From the NCBI RefSeq assembly GCF_000275845.1, contig NW_006766899.1:497263-561262 (forward strand): a stretch of DNA of 64,000 nucleotides, read 5' to 3'. The DNA comes from Dichomitus squalens LYAD-421 SS1 (lineage: Eukaryota; Basidiomycota; Agaricomycetes; Polyporales; Polyporaceae). The notes beneath the pieces were generated by a model that was given only the letters and a program-made list of their open reading frames with translations, ran no database searches and was not told the DNA's origin. Below, piece by piece: positions 1 to 11,802 of the stretch. Each line of letters opens with the position of its first letter. The first letter of the stretch is position 1. Made by a program: the position numbers and the translations under genes.

Positions 1-2044
1 GACCAGCGATGCAACGAGACCTTTGACCTTCGCGCGATCGAAGTTCTGATGTGGCGACGTGTATTCAAAGTCCAAGTTACGCATGCGCGACTTCACGGCA
101 TCACGGACCTGATGAATGCGCTCAGTACTGCAAGGCCATAGGCGGCAACAGATATCGCACCTCGCTGAGTCGCCTGACCTCGTTCTTCGCGTCGCGGAGG
201 TTGCTCTCATGCTCATGTTCCTTCTCGGCGCTCCATCCGGTTTCAGCGAGTTTCCGCTTGAACCCTTCGACGTTCGCACGCATGGCGTCAAGGTTCCGCT
301 TAGCATCACTCGCTTCTCGCTCCACTTTCTTCCACTGCGCTTCTAGGTCCTTGAGCTCGCTCTCGCTGCGTTCGAGATTGCTGCTGGCCGACTTTTCATC
401 TGTCTGCGCGACTGCGAGGCGTGCTTGTGCTTCACCAATCATGCCCATGTACCCTCCGCCGGTGTTGCCGGTGTTGCTCGAAGAAAGACCGGTAAGTAGG
501 GTTTGTAGAAGCTCCTCGGAGCTGTTCAGGGACGCTTGAAGAGCCGCCTGCTTGTCTTTGACCTCAGCATGCGCCGCATTCAGCTGCTCAACCTGCTTCC
601 GCTTGTTCTCCACACTCGCGCGAAGCTGTCAGAATGATGAGCACGAAGTATGAGGTACAGAATGCACGTATCAACTGACCTCTTCCAGCTCTTTCTCTGA
701 CGACGCGATCTTCCCCTCTTCGTCAGCGATGGTGCTCTCCTTGATTTCTACTTGCGTCTTGACCTTCGCAACCGTCTTCCCGAGTTCACTGACCTTCTCC
801 TCCAGCTGCTTGAACTTCCCACCCTTCTTCAACTCTTGGTCCCGCTGCGCGTTCACTTCCGCCACGCTCTTCTCCGCCGCCTTTATTTCCTTACTGAACT
901 GCGTCTTCTCATTCTCTAGCACCTCCTTCGCACTTTTTGCCTGCTCGATCTCCTTGTCCTTCGCGGCCGCGCGCTGTGTCGCGTCTGTCCACTCGAATGC
1001 ACGGAGTGTCCGCCCGATGCGCTCGAGTTCCGTGCACGTCTTCTGCCACGCGAGATACGCCCGCTTTTCCTCACGGAGCTTGTCAAGCTTGGGCTTGATC
1101 TCCTCCTCGAGGAGGGCTGTGAGCTCCTGTACTTTCTTATCCTTTTTCGTGATAGTGCGGAGCGCCTTCTCCTTCTTCTCCTCGAACATGCGCGTGCCGG
1201 CCGCTTCTTCGACCATACCGAGGATCTCAGCAGGACGCATATTCAAGACCTGCGCACGCGTAGCGAGTCAATACCTCTGTATTCATCGGAACCGCACTCG
1301 TTGCTGAGGACTCGGCGCCCACAGACGAGGCGCATACGCGCATACAACGTGTCGTATCTGAACGTCAGAGGATCACGACGCACCTTCGTGATACGACCCT
1401 GCATGATGAGGAAGTTTGGGTTGTTGATGTTGAGCTGTACGCTCTGGAAGAGGGTCTGGATATTCTGCTGCGTCGACTTGTGTCCATTGACTAGGTATTT
1501 CGAGAGATTTGGGATGGCAATCTGTTGACGGGATATGGAGCAGAAGCTACAAGTCACTCAGGAAAAACGCACCTGTCTGGTGACCGTGATCTGCGCGTGG
1601 TCCTCGAAGCCGACAGGACTTGTTGAGCGGTCGGAGTTGTCGAAGACGATGGTAACACTAGCTTTGGTGACGCCCGCCTGGCCCCGCTTGTAAATTAGGT
1701 CCTGCTGGTTTTGTGCGCGCATCTACGGCACATACGCGGGGCGAAAAGATCAGTTTCTGGTACTTCGCCCTTCGAGGCCCTACCACCACCGCGTCCCCCT
1801 TCCGTCCCAGTCTTCCCCCGGATCACCTATGCCCGCCGACCACCGCGTAGGTCATAGAAAGAGGTTCGTCACTCACCGATGACATGTTCGTCAAACCCAA
1901 AACGAAACATATTGCATCGAGGATGTTGGACTTGCCAGAGCCGTTGAGACCAGTGATGGCGTTGAACGAAGGGTCCCATCCTGTGATGGGCGTCCGTACA
2001 GGGTAGGACTTGAATCCGTCTAAAATGAGCTCCAGGATGTGCAT
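1..2044 (-). CDS. SMC2: SMC2 (Cut14-like) condensin subunit, 5' part, truncated by the window edge
   Basis: This is the ATPase core subunit of condensin, which compacts mitotic chromosomes in the nucleus as a heterodimer with SMC4. Six exons close in frame: 1877..2044, 1573..1722, 1384..1521, 680..1249, 161..625 and 1..108, giving about 533 residues. The N-terminus begins [14 protein letters not shown], and Walker A (GLNGSGKS) lies at residues 32-39. Further on come the [20 protein letters not shown] segment at the head/coil border and a long Lys/Glu-rich coiled coil. The last readable exon ends at the coil/hinge border (VKGLVASLV), so the hinge, return coil and C-terminal head lie outside the window. 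The N-terminal sequence, rather than that of SMC1, 3 or 4, points to SMC2. It is divergent from the DUF262 gene starting at 2352. Confidence 0.95.
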
Positions 2045-2351
2045 GACGGCCTTGCTTCCCGAATGCCGAGAGTGAGGAAGGGGAGGACGCCTTGGACGCA
2101 GGGGTCGCGGTGGAGGACGACGTTGGACGCGTTGGTGGCGCGACGCGACGCGTCGTACAAACTCCGCACGTGTTTGTAAACTCCGACCTGAATCCCGTTA
2201 ATCCTGTGCCTCACCTGGACGGTGCACAAAGAATGCCTCTTCATTTAGTACTCCGCGCCGGTTTCACGTTCGTTTACAGTCCATCTTGACCCCCTACCAC
2301 CACCATCTCGCCTGGAGCCGCTGATTCTGCCCTCGTTCTGTTTCTTTACAG
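2045..2351. promoter_or_regulatory. Shared divergent promoter region, SMC2 / DUF262 gene A
   Basis: These 307 bases separate the start codons of SMC2 (-) and the DUF262 gene (+), so both promoters must lie here or in the 5' leaders. The half before 2352 is pyrimidine-rich, as is common upstream of fungal starts. I see no clear TATA box. Confidence 0.5.
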
Positions 2352-5300
2352 ATGCTGTCTGATTGGGAATCCAGTCTCACCGAGTTTTCCTCGGAGTCTG
2401 ACGACGAGTATGTCCCCCGCGCCGCGCCTAAAAAGAAGCCCAAACAGACAGCTGAATACAAAGTGAGTGGCAATCCGTTTTACAGCCCTTTACGGCATCA
2501 ACCCACGGTTTTAACTAACCATTTTGACCACGCAGGTTACGAAGTCCTTGCAACCTTACCGTACAACGACCTATACTGCACAAAGTTTGTACGGTATGTA
2601 CTACTAGCTTGGAGTGGCACAAGTATGTTGTGGGTTTGACGTCTTATCTCTCACTAGATCAGATAATCGACAATACCATCGACCTTGATCCAGAGTACCA
2701 GCGAGGTACATATATGCGCACTTTTCATGCCATCTATGGCTTAATTGATTCTGTCTACCTGCAGATATCGTGTGGGGGGAAGCTAAGCAGTCGGGTCTGA
2801 TTGATTCAATCCTGAGAAATTTCTACATACCTCCTGTTATTTTCGGTGAGTATACAGTCCGTTTGCGGATTTCGAAAGCACCAAACCCAGCTTCGTTGCA
2901 GCCGTAACTCACAACGAGGACGGCACACAACGCCGGACCTGTATCGACGGAAAGCAAAGGCTGACCTCTATCCAACGGTAAGCTTTCCTTACCTTTTGGC
3001 GCCCACGTGTGGCCGCGAGCTTTCCTCTATCGTCCTTGGCGTCACATATGCTCGGGCGACAGAGGCAAGTGAGCGAGCTTGATATGTATGCAATTTGCTC
3101 GACGACCTCGCGTACCTGCGGGTTTAGAGTGCGGAGGTGCTCACAGCTCTTGCCAGTAGCTTCCCACAAAGACAAGGGGAGGTTCATAATACGTGCTCAC
3201 CGACACATCACGGCGGTGTCGAACAAACCGAGGCATCCTAGGGACGCGTTCAACTGGGGCCGTTTCGCGCTTCAATCCCATCTGCTTTCAGCCACTGTAT
3301 CCCCGACATTTTCCGCATCATGCCGCCATTGGAGACCTTCACTACGCCTACCACCCACCTCAGGAAAGTATCCTTGCTGCAGGATCAGAGAGCTTGTCCA
3401 GCGGTCCGGGTCGTTGCACCAGGTGTTAACATCCTTGGTGGTCACGTCCAAGTTTCAGCTGATGCAACACTTGGAGTGATACGGCTACCAAGAGGCGGAA
3501 ACATCTTTGGCGTGGGTACTCAGCATGAGCATTCTATACCGATATCATGCTGCGTATCGTGCCCAATACTTGCCTGTTGCTTGGAAATCATCTCCAGCGC
3601 ACTCGCCAATGCAGGGAGCCAGACAGCAGGAGACACAGATGCACCCTTCTTCTTTCTTCAAGAGTGAATGCGCACATCTGTAACTCAGGACTATTCACGA
3701 TTATGATTCAATGGCAGGTTCATGGATGGGAAGGTAGGTGACCACAATTGGATAACGTGGTCAAGTGATTCTTTCTGAAGGCGTTGCTGCACATGGCATA
3801 GGTTGCTCGTGAGTGTTGGTCGTCATGATTACTGTACCATTGCTTAACCATCGGCTGCAGATAAGGACATGTGAGTGCAATTGCGCGCGGCAGCCTGCCG
3901 ACTGTGCCTCCGACTAATTGGCGTGCAGCGACAACGGCAAGAAATACTGGTACAAGAAGATCGATAATGAATCACGCGCCCTGATCTCGAAGCCTTTACG
4001 CCAAACGTTTGCGAACAAGCAAATTACTTGCATTGAATATGACGGCCTTACCGAAGATCAAGAGCGGGAGATATTCCAGGTTAGGCTGACTACTAGGGTG
4101 CCTGAGATTGTTTTATTCATTGTCATTTCAGCGAGTGCAACTTGGGGTGGCCTTGACCACAGCCGGTAAGCTGGCACTCCGCATTCACCATAGATTGCTT
4201 CTTACCCTACTTTCAGAGCGCTTGCAGGCAATCCCCGGACCACGGCCGGCTCTGATTCGGGAAGTACAGTCCATCGTGCTAGGCGAGGACGGATTTGGCT
4301 CAGACCTGGACTGGGGTCATGATCGCGGCCGGGATTTCCAGTGTCTCGCAACGATCATATGCCTCATCGAGAGCCACCCAAACATCACGTTTCCCGGATC
4401 CCCCAAGCTCGAGAAATGGTTGTCGAACGCGAAACTTGTGGACGACAAGACGCGCAAAGATGTGTTCGAGACGTTTCAGATCTTCATCACGCTCGTAAAG
4501 GACAAGAAATACAACGCCGCGTTCAAGAAACCATCTCGCGTCTCTCCCGTGGAGTTCACGATGACGGGCGTCCTCATCTACCTCTACAAGAAGACGTATT
4601 CGCTCATGCAGCTGTCGAGCGCCATCTGGCAGATGCGCGCGGACGTTCGCAAGCAGTTCGCGGACGTCCGCGCGAATGCGAAGGTCACGAAGGCCATGTT
4701 CCAATTCCTGGACAAGGGCGTTAAGGGCGTCGAGCTCGCGAGCGACGGAAAAGGCGATATTCCTGCTGCAACCGCGATCAAGACGATGGACTCCCCTGCT
4801 CGAGCTGCAGAGACTGACGAAGATACGCCTGAGCCAGCACCCAAGAAGAAGAAGCAGAAGAGGCGCAGAGTTCAGGAGCCACCCTCTAGCGATGACTCAG
4901 ATTACGAGGCCGTCCGTCCAAAGAGGAGAGCTTCGATGCCAGAGCCTCAGGCGTCTACATCTAGCAGTGTAGTCCCGAAGGCGGCCGCTTCGAGGCCCAC
5001 CGCCGCAAGGAAAGTTTCTGCGCCCGTCGCCACGAAGATCAAAGCCGCCTCGAAAGCAGCGCCAAAGGCCTCCACCAGGTCTTCCACAGTGTCACAGCCC
5101 CGAGATGGACCTTCGTCTTCTCAGAGTTCTATTCCTCTAGGAGGATTCGCGACGGCAATGAACAACTTCACCTCCAGGAAAACGAGGACAGCAATGTCTG
5201 CTGCTGCGGACTCTCTCCTTGCGCAAGCGCCTGTTGCAGAAATCGGAACCACTTCTGCAGTAGGGTCTGGTAAGCAAGCTGTAGAGCCACCTATGAGCGC

Positions 5301-6149
5301 TGTGAAGATGGAAATTGATCCTCCACGGCTGAGAACCCCGGATGCTAATGATGATAATGCCATGTCAGTCGGTCTGTCACCGCTTCCTTCAGGGCGTTCA
5401 GCTCACTGGCATTGTGGCGTTAGGGCTATTGACGACGCGTCGAATACGGCACAGGTGCGCCAAAGCTGTGGTCACTTACCATACAGTGTAGCGCTCCTCA
5501 CACCAACTAACAGATGGATTCTACTCCCACACCCCGAAGCCTGCCGCGATCTGGCAAGCGACAGTTGACAGCCAATGTCGCTATCTCGTGGATGGAACCA
5601 CATCCCGACTTAGGAGACATTGATACAGGCGCGATCGAGCAGATGTTGAAGCTCAACATGAAGAGTGCTCAAGCGACGCCTATTGGCTCGCCTGTAGTGC
5701 CTGCGCCTCCGCCGCCTCCCTCAATATCTGCACCGCCCATGCTGGGAGCGTTAGGCCAGTCCGCCAGCACCATCCTACCACGTCGGACAGCCGTGGACAC
5801 GTCTTCAAGTGCTCAGGCCACACACATGCCTCCTCCCCAGTCTCCGATCCTTCCCCGGACCGACCATGTCCGTGGGCGCTCCTCAGACCGCTCGAGGGAT
5901 GGAGACCGGGACAGGAGAGAAAGGAGCCGCGATCGCGATCGCGAACGGAGCAGAGACAGAGGCCAGCATGATTTCCGCGGATCTACGCGGACTGCTGCCG
6001 ACAGGAACCGGAGTCGCGACAGAGATCATGATCGATGGAGGGAACCGCCCACGAGAGAGTGGCAGCTGTCTGAAGCGGAGCGGAGGCGTCGAGATAGGAG
6101 CAGGGAGAGAGACCGCTATCGTTATACGGGACGGCAAAGAGGCTATTAG
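2352..6149 (+). CDS. DUF262 (GmrSD N-terminal / ParB-like) domain protein, paralog A
   Basis: The biochemical role in fungi is unknown. DUF262 is the N-terminal domain of bacterial GmrSD-type restriction enzymes and has a ParB/sulfiredoxin-like fold. Twelve exons close to 821 residues: 2352..2462, 2536..2593, 2658..2705, 2765..2845, 2902..2977, 3718..3733, 3802..3808, 3861..3870, 3929..4079, 4132..4165, 4217..5454 and 5514..6149. Hallmarks are PEYQR...W (residues 68-76), the GLIDSILRNFYIPPVIF helix and DGKQRLTSI (115-123, the DGQQR-type motif). NKQITC and EREIFQRVQLG follow. No HNH (DUF1524) nuclease part is present. The C-terminal half is low-complexity: acidic/basic, Ser/Pro-rich, ending in an Arg/Asp/Ser-rich tail from about residue 690. 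The 16, 7 and 10 nt microexons are supported by the same trio in paralog B (41195..43437). Intron 2978..3717 is unusually long. Confidence 0.88.
2978..3717 (+). other. Oversized 740-nt intron, probable insertion
   Basis: This intron of DUF262 gene A runs from GTAAGC to GGCAG and is about ten times longer than its neighbours. The equivalent intron of paralog B (41782..41845) is 64 nt, so roughly 680 bases look inserted. It contains unrecognised ORF fragments on both strands, such as a minus-strand stretch at 2909..3187. I see no terminal inverted repeats or recognisable transposase. Confidence 0.6.
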
Positions 6150-6913
6150 CGAGGGTACAGGTTGGTAGTATGTTGCATCGGTCCGCTATGCTTGTCATGT
6201 CTCGAGATTGACGCCTCAACCTGCGCTCTCCCATCAGGAAGGGCGGACGTGTTCTACGCCATACCGTAGTATCCAGGACAGCCAACTATATCGCCTCGTC
6301 ATGATCCATCAGTTATGCTTATTGTATCCCCTTGTGTGGTTTCAGAGCTACTGTGCATCAGTTCTATACCCGCGCGTATCTACCACTGGTACGCTGCACT
6401 CCACAGCCAGAACATCTTCACTTAGCAGAATCTGAGCTGTTGAGTATCTCGCCTCAATCCCGCGAATGCCTCGGCAGCTGCCAAGTCATATGACACGTCG
6501 GCCTGATCCTTGGTCCGATTGCATGAAGTACTTATAGAACTGACCTTTCCATAGACATCACTCAGAACAGCAAGCGTGAGTCTCAACCGGCGCTTAGAAT
6601 GGGTATCGAATTGTATCACGCACGTTCGACCTACCTTGCGTACCTGGCATTGCAACAGCAGCAGTGCGCGCGCAGAAATCAGCTCAGCACCGATTCGCAT
6701 CGCAATCACGGCTCTCGGGCCCCTTCTCGCGGTGAACGAGTATTCTTTGCCTTTCCGGACAGTGATGCACTATAGATCTGTTCGACAGGACGGCCGGACG
6801 CCCTCACGTCGTCGCAGCACCTCACGGGCATCCCCACTTCTCCACCGGTCATCCACATTGTCTCGTCCCACACACTCGAGTTTGGTTAAGTCAACACGCC
6901 TCCCGCGTTAGCC
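6150..6913. other. Intergenic, no gene recognised
   Basis: These 764 bases lie between DUF262 gene A and the DUF6535 gene. Short open frames on both strands (for example 6576..6911 +) have no recognisable family. The region probably holds the 3' end of the first gene and the promoter of the second. Confidence 0.5.
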
Positions 6914-9304
6914 ATGCAACCAAGGTCACGAAGGGAAAGTCTAAAGTCTCAGCGGACGCGCTCGGCGCGTTGGACACGGTCTCAACCAGAAAGAAGGCAG
7001 TCACACGAGTTAGAGGTGAGTCTTGTTCAATGGCAGTCGTCGAGAGACATGTCGTTGACGCATTGTTGGATCTCAGCCACTACCGAAGCTTGGGGACGTG
7101 GTCGTGGACATAGAGGTTTGGGCCCTTGTCATATTGTTTTGAAGGTCTCTTATGTTTTCCCGCATACAGGAAGTTGAGGCGGAGTCACCCAGTGCCAATG
7201 CTCTCGCTACTCGTGGCGCTTTGGCTGCAGATGCATGGATGAAATGTGCCGCCGCTTTGAAGGAGTATGATGAAGACAAGATTCAAGGATGGAAAGAAGA
7301 GATAGACACCCACCTCGTTTTCGTGAGTCAGCGCTTGGTTCTTTTCGTTGCTCAATGTGATAAGGAATGCTTGTGGGAGGGCAGGCGGGTTTGTTCTCTG
7401 CTATCTTGACGGCCTTCAACATCGAGGCATACAAACTGCTCGGGGGGAATAATCCCAACTCAAACTCGTCAGCGGACACAACGAACCAGCTTCTGGCGCT
7501 TCTCGTTCAACAGGCGGCTCCCACAAATTCGAACATCACTACATTTGCTACCAACGCTTTCAACGCTGCTCACCAAGACATCAGTTCCACTCCGCCTCGA
7601 ACGGCGAAATCTTCATTGGCCATCAACGCGCTCTGGTTCTCTAGCCTCATCTGCAGTCTCGCGGCAGCATCGATCAGCCTCTTGGTCAAACAGTGGATGA
7701 ACGAGTACAAATATGGCATGGCGAGTGCTTCACCCGAAGTCGCTCGTATACGGCAATTTCGATACGATGGGTTGAAGAAGTGGCGTGTCGAGGCCATCAT
7801 GATGCTGATCCCCATCCTCCTTCAGGGCGCCCTCGTTCTCTTTCTCCTTGGGCTCATTCTGTTCCTCGCGCCGCTCGATAACTCTGGCGCTGTCACTAAG
7901 GCTGCGGGAATACTCATCTCGAGTCTGCTCTTCTTCCTCGCTTTGACTACATTGCTACCTACATTCGTCCCCGATTGCTCGTACCAATCTCCGCAGGCAT
8001 GGGGCGTCTTCGTCGTCATTCAAGCACTGAAGAAGCCTATTCGCTTTGCTGTCCGCCGCTTATACTCCATCGCGAAAATTAGGGCCGCCCGACATGCCGA
8101 CGGGACGATAAGCCGACTGCGCGTTCGGATGGCGAGAAACTTCGTCCAACGATTCAAGCGCTTCGCGAACAAGCCCAATACGTACAGTTGGAAGGCACGG
8201 GAACGTTTGTTGGTGGAGGAGCAAGGCCCACTCCTGGATCAGCATTGCCTCGTCGGCGCAGACGTCACGTTCTTGGACGACTCTTTCCTGCGTAACGTCA
8301 TCCAGCCTTGTCTCAACGACATGGCCCCTATTCCTGCCGTTGAGTGCTACTATACCATCATGGCGCACCGCGCAGACCGTATGGAAAACGGGATCTCGTA
8401 TTTCGAGACCCAAAGCGCAGGATCGAAGGCCGAATCGCTCGCGATACTCGCGGATATCACGCTTGATACACTTCGGAAGACCCGGACGGAACCCGGTGTC
8501 TCGATCGAACATGCCAGGCGCATTATGGATACACTGGAGCCTCTGCTCGTCCGCACGTTGCCTCATATATACCCCCACTTCTGCGAAATTATGTTTGGGT
8601 TGCTAGGAGACCAGGACACGACTGTGCGCAAGCAGGCCTTTGCGATTCTCTACCAACATCTGTCGAGGAACCCAGAGCTGGCGGAGCAGTGCTCTGCTAT
8701 TGGTTGTAACGGTATGTCTCCCTGCCCTAGGTCATAGGCCAATCATGAGCTGAGATAGCACGTACTATCAATAGATCTCAGTGCTCTCGTAGCCTTCGTG
8801 AGCAACGCACGCACAGACGGGAATTACAAGCAATTCCTCGACGGGTGCGACCTCGTTATATGCCTCGCCACCCTCCGCACTGCGCTCGCCTCGCCGGAGA
8901 CTCAGAGCGCGGTCCCGGGGATACGCGACCACCTGCGCGACACCCTCTCTCACCTCCAGACGTTCTTCGAGACCCCGCTCTGGAAGAACGAACCCCGCCT
9001 GCTCTACCCGATCTCGCGCATCCCCCCACATCTCGTAGCGCTGGAGCGGCGCTACCCAGGCATACTCGAGGACGAGCTCGTCGGCGTGCTCGAGCAGGTC
9101 ACCCAGCATGCGAAGGGGAGGCTGAACCATGATGGAAATTGGGAGGATAAGATTATCATCTTGGAGACGACCCTCCAGGACCTGCAGATGGTGAGACTGG
9201 GTGGGTCGCAAGCATCGATCATGACGCTGAATGAGGACGGGATACCGCACGTTCGGCGACCGTCGCTTATGCGCAACGCGATCAGCCCTACTTTGGACGT
9301 TTAG
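6914..9304 (+). CDS. DUF6535 domain membrane protein
   Basis: This belongs to a membrane-protein family common in agaricomycetes whose function is unknown. Five exons give 716 residues: 6914..7015, 7077..7115, 7170..7322, 7385..8711 and 8775..9304. The N-terminus is Arg/Ser-rich. The conserved domain starts near AWMKCAAALKEYDEDKIQGW and continues into AGLFSAILTAFNIEAYKLL, the first membrane segment. A second hydrophobic stretch (ALWFSSLICSLAAASISLL) precedes VKQWMNEY. A close pair of membrane helices follows (LIPILLQGALVLFLLGLILF and ISSLLFFLALTTLLPTF). The remaining ~430 residues are soluble and probably helical. The first two exons are supported only by frame closure, so the start is less certain than the body. 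Confidence 0.82.
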
Positions 9305-9957
9305 GGGATCAGCTGGCCTGGGGTTCTAACGCATGGGTGACGCTCATGAACTTGTACTTGGACAGACTCACAGGCTGACTGGGAATAGTTACCAATCATT
9401 GATGTAGATCGCCATATAATTCTGCTAGTTGGTATCGCATATGTACGTTCTTCTCAGTGGCGTCGTAGTTCCAGGGAGGTTGCGATTGGGCTTAACTGGT
9501 TGCGTAGGCACACAGGAGCGCGCTCACTTCTACGGTTCCAACTCTGGTATGCAGGCATGTAATCGCGGAGTCTGGTGAACGACACTCAGTATGATATTCT
9601 TCATCACGCTGTTCGGCGCGCACGGAATAAGTCTCCTCAAGGGCTCTGCATGGTGCATAACCTCGAGGCTAGCTCCTCGCCACCTAGCACCAATGCCTGA
9701 AGATGCTTCATCTATGACATACAATTGACGCGCAGTTACACCACTACGTGAATGCCTGCGGGTGGAGATGGTGAGAGGCATCACTCGACTACGTGATTAC
9801 GTGCTACGCAGCCTGTTACGCTTCGTCGCAAGGGGGAATGCGTAGTTCATTGTCAAGTAACTTCTAGTATAATCGTAATGTACGTGACCGGGTCATCATG
9901 CTCGGATTCCAACGTACCATATCACCCAATATCTACTTCATGCGATCATAACGCGTT
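9305..9957. other. Convergent intergenic region
   Basis: These 650 bases lie between the 3' ends of the DUF6535 gene (+) and the MFS gene (-). I see no coding sequence; both terminators and poly(A) sites are expected here. Confidence 0.5.
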
Positions 9958-11802
9958 TTACAGGTAATACCTGAAGCTCGGATGCCTGTGCGGGCCGATT
10001 CGCGGTCAGTACGGGATGGATTTCCAGCGATTGGGACGAGACACGCACCTATCACCCAGGTCGCCCAAGTCCTCTCCTAGTAGGTCATGCTCCTTCGACC
10101 GTGTCACCGTCTCGTTCGCAGAGCGATCGCGGCTCTCGTTGTCCGTCTTGTAGCTCCACCACAGTGCAGTGCCTGCGACGAGCGCGATCGCGTAGCACGC
10201 GATGTTGATCGCGTGTCCTTGGACGTACCGCGGCGCCCACTCCGCGCGGTAGATCTGCCCGGAGACCGTGCCGCCGATGTTCCCGAGGGAGAAAACAATG
10301 CCGAGGGCTGCGGCGCGCTTGTTCGAACTCGCGACGTTGCTGCCGAGCCACGTCCAGCAGACCGAGACGGGGATGAACCTGGAGGTCGCTCGTGGTCAGC
10401 AGAGCACGCGAAGGGGATGCGAAGGAGACGCGTCGACGTACATGAACATGACGAGGAAGAACATGATATAGCGCACGACGAGGCTCTCGACCGTCATGAG
10501 CACGATCAGCGCGACGATGACGACGACGATCGCGGCGACGTAGTGGTAGAACAGCCTGCCGTACCGGTCCGCCGTCCACCCCGCGAGCAGCACGATGATG
10601 AAGCCCAGGCCGTACGGCGGGCACGCCATGAGCGTCGCCTGCGTGCCCTTGTAGCCCAGGCCGGTCACGACCGACGGCAGCGACAGGATGACGCTGTACA
10701 CGGGGATGTAGATCGTGATGTACACGAGCCCCCATAGCCAGGTGCGCCAGTCGGTGAACGCGGAGCGGATCTGCCTGCCGCTGAAGTGCTCCCCGGCCTT
10801 CTGGGCGCGGTCCGCCTCGTTCGCGAGCAGGACGACGCGCTTCTCCTCTTCGGTCAGGAAGTGCGCGGTCTCAGGGTATGCGGACATGACGAAGAACGCG
10901 ATGAGACCGAAGCCGCCTGTGATGCATCCTTCGACGATGAAGATCCACCTGGGGCGCGGTCGTCAGTGGCGACGCGGTTCGTCAAGTCGCAGGGTACGTA
11001 CTTCCACCCGGCGATACCATAAGTGCCATCAAGAGCGTGAATCGCGGTCGCGAGAAGACCTCCGAACGCTCCGGTGAGGGATACGCTCGAGTACAGGATG
11101 GCGAAACGTCTTCCGAGGACGGTTCGCGGGTACCAGCAGCTGACTGTTTAGTGAGATTTCGGTTAGAGGGCACACAGACGCAGACGATCTCATCAGTGAC
11201 TACTTACGCCAGTAAACGATACCAGGCAGGAAACCTGCCTCGGCCATGCCCAGGAAGAATCTGATGGCCAGGAGACCTGCCGCATTCCTCACCGTGGCGA
11301 ACAGAGCACAGACCAAACCCCAAAGCACCTTCCAAGTCTCGTTCGCATCGGATAATTGCCACGCAAAGACAGACACACTTACAGTCAGAGTAGGGATGTA
11401 CCATGTGGGGCTAATTTTCCGCAGAACGATGTTCGAAGGTGTCTCGAAGACGACATAGCCGATGAAGAAAATGGAAAGCGCCCAGTTGTACTGACTACTC
11501 GTGAGCTTGAGCGAGGTCGCCAAGCCAAGCACTTTGGCATTTCCAATGTTGGCTCTGCAAGAGCAACGGACATTTGAACATGCGAAGATAGGCATACGCG
11601 GATATATCGGAACGCACCTGTCGATGTAGGCAGCCAGGTATAGGAGCACCGCGAGAGGCATGATCGCCAAATCTACCTTCCTCCAAGTCCTCCTGACCAG
11701 TTCGGGATCGTAATGATGGAGGTCTACCCGTGCTTCTTCGAGTGCGGTCGACTTCACCGAAGACGGATAGCTTGCGGCTGTTAGTTCCGCCTTGACGGAC
11801 AT
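9958..11802 (-). CDS. MFS transporter, anion:cation symporter (Dal5/Tna1-like) family
   Basis: This is a predicted plasma-membrane permease with 12 transmembrane helices. The family imports organic anions such as allantoate, nicotinate, pantothenate or biotin precursors; the substrate cannot be read from the sequence. Six exons give 512 residues: 11618..11802, 11208..11554, 11002..11143, 10442..10948, 10049..10378 and 9958..9985. The family pattern is clear. RRTWRKVDLAIMPL...YLAAYIDRANIGNAK covers TM1, and NWALSIFFIGYVVFETPSNI covers TM2. RFFLGMAEAGFLPGIVYW is the TM4 signature, AGWTADRYGRL follows TM8, and IPVSVCWTWLGSNVA...GNIGGTVSGQIY covers the C-terminal half. The short last exon supplies the typical HPSFRYYL ending. 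Confidence 0.92.

Noticed and set aside
2909..3479. ORFs inside the long intron as a separate nested gene
   Set aside because: Fragments on both strands are short and match no family, and both edges of the interval behave as splice sites of the host gene.
2352..6149. Functional GmrSD restriction or anti-phage system
   Set aside because: The gene is spliced and eukaryotic, has no DUF1524 nuclease domain and has disordered tails. Only the DUF262 half is shared with bacterial enzymes.
10085..10737. 216-codon frames on both strands over the MFS gene
   Set aside because: They are shadows of the transporter exon 10442..10948 and its neighbour. The correct minus frame carries the transmembrane signature.
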